Assembly (NCBI GenBank): GCA_013824045.1
Contig: PNND01000215.1
Location: forward strand, 1-15,520
Source of the DNA: Rhodobacter sp.
GTDB lineage: Bacteria > Pseudomonadota > Alphaproteobacteria > Rhodobacterales > Rhodobacteraceae
DNA length: 15,520 bases
Direction: 5' to 3'
Shown: positions 13,260 to 15,520 of the stretch, piece after piece
Numbering within the stretch: the stretch's first letter is position 1
Layout of the letters: each line of letters starts with the position of its first letter
Program-made: the position numbers and the translations under genes
The notes under the pieces: model-generated
What the model saw: the letters and a program-made list of their open reading frames with translations, nothing else
Database searches by the model: none
Told to the model about the DNA's origin: nothing

Positions 13260-14432
13260 TCATGTCTCGGCGGTGACGTGCCGGAAGGGGCCGTAGGTGG
13301 TGAGCACCTCAATCTCTTCATCCACGGCACGGCGTTCGGCGCGCAGGTATTGCGCGACCGCATCGCGAAAGCCGGGTTCGGCGATCCAGTGCAGGGAATG
13401 GACGGGGGTGGGCAGGTAGCCGCGGGCGAGCTTGTGTTCGCCCTGTGCGCCGGCCTCGACCCGTGCGAGGCGGTTGGCGATGGCCCAGTCGATGGCCTGA
13501 TAGTAGCACAGTTCGAAATGTAGGCAGGGGTGATCCTCGATGCAGCCCCAGTAGCGGCCGAAGAGTGTGTGGCGGCCGATGAAGTTCAGCGCAGCGGCGA
13601 CCGGGGTGCCGTCGGGGCGTTCGGCCAGCACGAGGAGCATGTCGTCGCGCAGGGTTTCCTGGGCCTGAGTGAAGAAGCGGCGGGTGAGGTAGGGGGTGCC
13701 CCATTTGCGGGCGCCGGTGTCCTGATAGAAGGCCCAAAAGGCATCCCAGTGGTGGGGTTCGATCTGATCGCCGGTCAGTTGGCGGATCGTGAGTCCCGAG
13801 GCGCGGGCGGTTTCGCGTTCCTTGCGGATCATCTTGCGCTTGCGCGAGGAGAGATCGGCGAGGAAATCGTCAAAGGTGGCGTAGCCGCGATTTTCCCAAT
13901 GGAATTGCTGGGTGACGCGGTGGAGGAGGCCGTGGCGGGCGGCCAGCGTTTCGGCCTCTTCGCCCGTGCAGAAGGTGGCGTGGAGCGAGGAGAGGTGGTT
14001 GGAGCGGGCGAGGTGGATCGCCGCCTCGACCAGCGTGTCGCGGGCGTGGGGGGCGTCGATTGCTGCAAGGAAGCGGCGACCAGTGGCCGGGGTGAAGGGA
14101 ACGGCGATTTGCAGTTTCGGGTAGTAGCGCCCGCCCGCGCGTTCCAGCGCCTGCGCCCAGCCGTGATCGAAGATGTATTCGCCCTGGCTGTGGGATTTCA
14201 CATAGAGGGGAGTGGCGGCAAGGAGGCGCGCGCCATCGCGGATCACCAGCGGGCGAGGTTGCCAGCCGGTGCCGGTTCCGGTGGAGCCGGACCTGTCAAG
14301 CGCGGCGAGGAAGCGATGGGTGGTGAAGGGATCGACCGGGCGGCCGCCATCGGTGCATTCCGGACAGGCGAGGGCGTCCCAGTCGGCGGCGGGCAGGGCG
14401 GTGACGCTGTCGAGGAGGTCAGTTTCTGTCAT
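13260..14432 (-). CDS. FemAB-like GNAT acyltransferase (PF04339/DUF482 family)
   Basis: 390 residues, cytoplasmic, without signal peptide or membrane segments. The family has two GNAT-like folds as in FemA/B/X peptidoglycan aminoacyltransferases, but its substrate in proteobacteria is not established. Visible family strings are LACPECTDGGRPVDPFTTHRFL, TPLYVKSHSQGEYIFDHGWA, GRYYPKLQIAVPFTPATGRRF, QQFHWENRGYATFDDFLADL followed by a basic SSRKRKMIRKERE helix, GARKWGTPYLTRRFF, GRYWGCIEDHPCLHFELCYYQAIDWAI and GAQGEHKLARGYLPTPVHSLHWI. The ATG at 14432 gives the expected length but has only a weak Shine-Dalgarno. It is separated from gdpD (upstream on the same strand) by a 141-bp spacer with two hairpins and repeat copy 3, and from phhB by 100 bp. 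It is probably transcribed alone. Confidence 0.9.
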   Translation of the reverse strand: MTETDLLDSVTALPAADWDALACPECTDGGRPVDPFTTHRFLAALDRSGSTGTGTGWQPRPLVIRDGARLLAATPLYVKSHSQGEYIFDHGWAQALERAGGRYYPKLQIAVPFTPATGRRFLAAIDAPHARDTLVEAAIHLARSNHLSSLHATFCTGEEAETLAARHGLLHRVTQQFHWENRGYATFDDFLADLSSRKRKMIRKERETARASGLTIRQLTGDQIEPHHWDAFWAFYQDTGARKWGTPYLTRRFFTQAQETLRDDMLLVLAERPDGTPVAAALNFIGRHTLFGRYWGCIEDHPCLHFELCYYQAIDWAIANRLARVEAGAQGEHKLARGYLPTPVHSLHWIAEPGFRDAVAQYLRAERRAVDEEIEVLTTYGPFRHVTAET

Positions 14433-14461
14433 GCCCGGCGGGAGTTCCTATGGAGAGGCTG

Positions 14462-14478
14462 GGGGGCTGTCTGCCCCC
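14462..14478. other. GC hairpin GGGGGC/GCCCCC in the FemAB/gdpD spacer
   Basis: Perfect 6-bp arms GGGGGC (14462-14467) and GCCCCC (14473-14478), 5-nt loop. Nearly identical to the hairpin at 1142-1157, and likewise followed at about 55-60 nt by a repeat motif in the same relative orientation. Confidence 0.5.
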
Positions 14479-14485
14479 GCCGTCC

Positions 14486-14503
14486 ATCGGTTCTTGAACC
14501 GAT
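14486..14503. other. Perfect 8-bp inverted repeat ATCGGTTC/GAACCGAT
   Basis: ATCGGTTC (14486-14493), TT, GAACCGAT (14496-14503). Eight nt after the GC hairpin and 30 nt before repeat copy 3. It could be a second stem of the same element or an operator for the FemAB-like gene, whose ATG is 54 bp away. No T-run follows on either strand. Confidence 0.5.
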
Positions 14504-14532
14504 TGCGAACAGGATGGCCGCCCCCCCCGATA

Positions 14533-14552
14533 GTATTTGTGCCAAGATGAAG
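14533..14552 (+). repeat. Intergenic repeat motif, copy 3
   Basis: GTATTTGTGCCAAGATGAAG on the plus strand, inside the spacer between two minus-strand genes. Its GCCAAG can pair with CTTGGT about 10 nt downstream. Matches consensus GTATTTNNGCCAAGRTGAA. Confidence 0.7.
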
Positions 14553-14573
14553 GTGGCTTGGTGAAGGGGGGCG

Positions 14574-15344
14574 TCAAGCCGAGATACGGGCGGGGTATTG
14601 TTCAAAGGTGATGTTTTGGGCGATTTGGCGGGCCTTTGCCTCGGCCTCGGCGGATTTGATCGTCCAGCACAGGATCGCGGCGCCTTGGGCGGCCAGTTGG
14701 GCGACTCGGGGGCGGGTGAGATCCTTGGCCTCGTGGCTGATGAAGCTGGCCTGAACCCGGTCATAATCGGGGATGTCGCGGAGGCGGTCGCAGGTGGCGG
14801 CGGGGATCGGGTGCCAGTCGTCCGGGTCATAGGCCGAGGTGGTGAGCCCGCGCGGGAGGGCGGGGGCGAGGCGGGCCATATGGGCGATGCAGTGGGGGTT
14901 GAAGGACATGACTGCAACGGGGCCTTGGTAGCCCGCCAGCAAGGCGGCGGTGGCCTGTTCGAGGCGGCCGTCGGTATCAGCCATGCGGAGGGTCTGATCC
15001 TTGATCTCGATCAGCAGGGGGACGCGGCCTGCGACGAGGGTGAGGATGTCGGCGAGGGTGGGGATGCCTTCATCGCCGCCCTTGAGCGGGATGGTGGCAA
15101 GCTCGGCGGCGGTGAGGTCGCAGAGCCAGCCTTCGCGGGGGGTGAGGCGTTCGAGGGTTTCATCGTGGAACACCATCGGCACGCCATCGCGCGACAGTTG
15201 CAGGTCGATCTCGATCCCGTAGCCCGCCGCGATGGCCGCGCGGATGGCGGCGCGGCTGTTTTCCGGGCGGCCCTGTGCCACATCGTGATAGGCGCGGTGG
15301 GCGATGGGGGCCTGAAGGAAGGCGGGGGGCAGGCTGGGGCGCAT
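14574..15344 (-). CDS. Glycerophosphodiester phosphodiesterase
   Basis: 256 residues. Hydrolyses glycerophosphodiesters (deacylated phospholipid headgroups) to glycerol 3-phosphate and an alcohol. The GDPD TIM-barrel catalytic set is complete: H16-R17 in IAHRAYHD, PEN at 27-29, E45 and D47 in GIEIDLQLSRDG, and H60-D61 in VFHDETLERLT. LIEIKDQ continues the metal-binding face, and CWTIKSAEA near the C-terminus matches the usual WTVN position. With no signal peptide it should be cytoplasmic, like UgpQ. ATG 15344 is chosen over the longer open frame to 15440 because those codons overlap the upstream RidA gene. It starts 4 nt after that gene's stop codon, so the two form an operon. Confidence 0.93.
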   Translation of the reverse strand: MRPSLPPAFLQAPIAHRAYHDVAQGRPENSRAAIRAAIAAGYGIEIDLQLSRDGVPMVFHDETLERLTPREGWLCDLTAAELATIPLKGGDEGIPTLADILTLVAGRVPLLIEIKDQTLRMADTDGRLEQATAALLAGYQGPVAVMSFNPHCIAHMARLAPALPRGLTTSAYDPDDWHPIPAATCDRLRDIPDYDRVQASFISHEAKDLTRPRVAQLAAQGAAILCWTIKSAEAEAKARQIAQNITFEQYPARISA

Positions 15345-15348
15345 GGGA

Positions 15349-15520
15349 TCAGCGGATTTCAAAGATGCCTTCGATTTCCACCGCGACGCCGAGCGGGAGC
15401 GAGGCTGCGGAGACCGCCGAGCGGGCGTGCCGACCGGCATCGCCCAAGGCGGCGACGAGGAAATCGGAGGCGCCGTTGATGACCTTGGGCTGATCGGTGA
15501 ATTCGGGGGTGGAGTTCACG
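15349..15520 (-). CDS. RidA family protein, C-terminal 56 residues (5' end outside window)
   Basis: The minus-strand frame from the window edge reads PKVINGASDFLVAALGDAG, then RHARSAVSAASLPLGVAVEIEGIFEI and stop. The last part is the RidA C-terminal signature (R-SAVGVAxLPxGxxVExEAI), including the conserved Arg that binds the substrate carboxylate. Canonical members protect PLP enzymes by hydrolysing enamines. It is the first visible gene of an operon with the glycerophosphodiesterase gene, 4 nt upstream of it. It is much closer to classical RidA than the protein at 12366-12848. The N-terminal half is not visible. Confidence 0.88.
   Translation of the reverse strand, partial: VNSTPEFTDQPKVINGASDFLVAALGDAGRHARSAVSAASLPLGVAVEIEGIFEIR

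Noticed and set aside
1..15520. Prophage, insertion sequence, CRISPR or RNA genes
   Set aside because: No transposase or integrase motifs, no regularly spaced repeats, and no tRNA- or rRNA-like sequence seen on either strand.

Overview
The window is high-GC DNA from an alphaproteobacterium, most likely a member of the Rhodobacteraceae. The evidence is the succinylase-pathway dapD/dapE pair, the alphaproteobacterial type of LexA operator (GTTC-N7-GTTC) in front of dnaE2, the typical Rhodobacterales form of the Hint-domain and choice-of-anchor-L proteins, and strong GC bias in codon third positions. Genes are tightly packed, with no tRNA, rRNA, CRISPR, insertion sequence or prophage.

Left part (1-2731, all minus strand): the N-terminal 327 residues of ribonuclease R (rnr, cut by the window edge), a 180-bp spacer with a GC hairpin and a repeated intergenic motif, then a dapE-GNAT acetyltransferase operon with a 2-nt gap.

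Central part (2732-7692): an unusual cluster of three plus-strand Hint (hedgehog/intein-type) genes. Two are full-length paralogues (choice-of-anchor L, then a cadherin/Ig-like domain, then Hint with intact Cys and His). Each is preceded by an AT-rich island carrying the same TTAAC-N5-TTAAC direct repeat, which resembles a CtrA site. Between them, coupled to the first, is a TTG-started gene. Its Hint domain aligns without gaps from the nucleophile to the block-B His, but both catalytic positions are changed (Cys to Trp, His to Gln). A small conserved minus-strand gene of unknown function sits inside the cluster. The cluster lies between the lysine/DAP genes dapE and dapD. I consider it the most interesting system here: probably self-processing surface or secreted adhesin-like proteins with a non-cleaving partner.

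Right part (7693-15520): dapD (minus) is divergent from a LOG-family nucleotide phosphoribohydrolase-like gene (plus), with a perfect 14-bp tandem duplication in their shared promoter region. Next is dnaE2, an SOS-controlled error-prone polymerase without imuA/imuB neighbours and ending before the usual C-terminal OB-fold. After it come a RidA-family gene, a convergent pterin-4a-carbinolamine dehydratase (phhB) whose stop codon overlaps it, a FemAB-like acyltransferase (minus), and a minus-strand operon of a second, partial RidA-family gene and a glycerophosphodiester phosphodiesterase.

A 19-nt intergenic motif (GTATTTNNGCCAAGRTGAA) occurs three times in the window, always between genes. Two copies follow a GGGGGC/GCCCCC hairpin and one abuts a rho-independent-like terminator.
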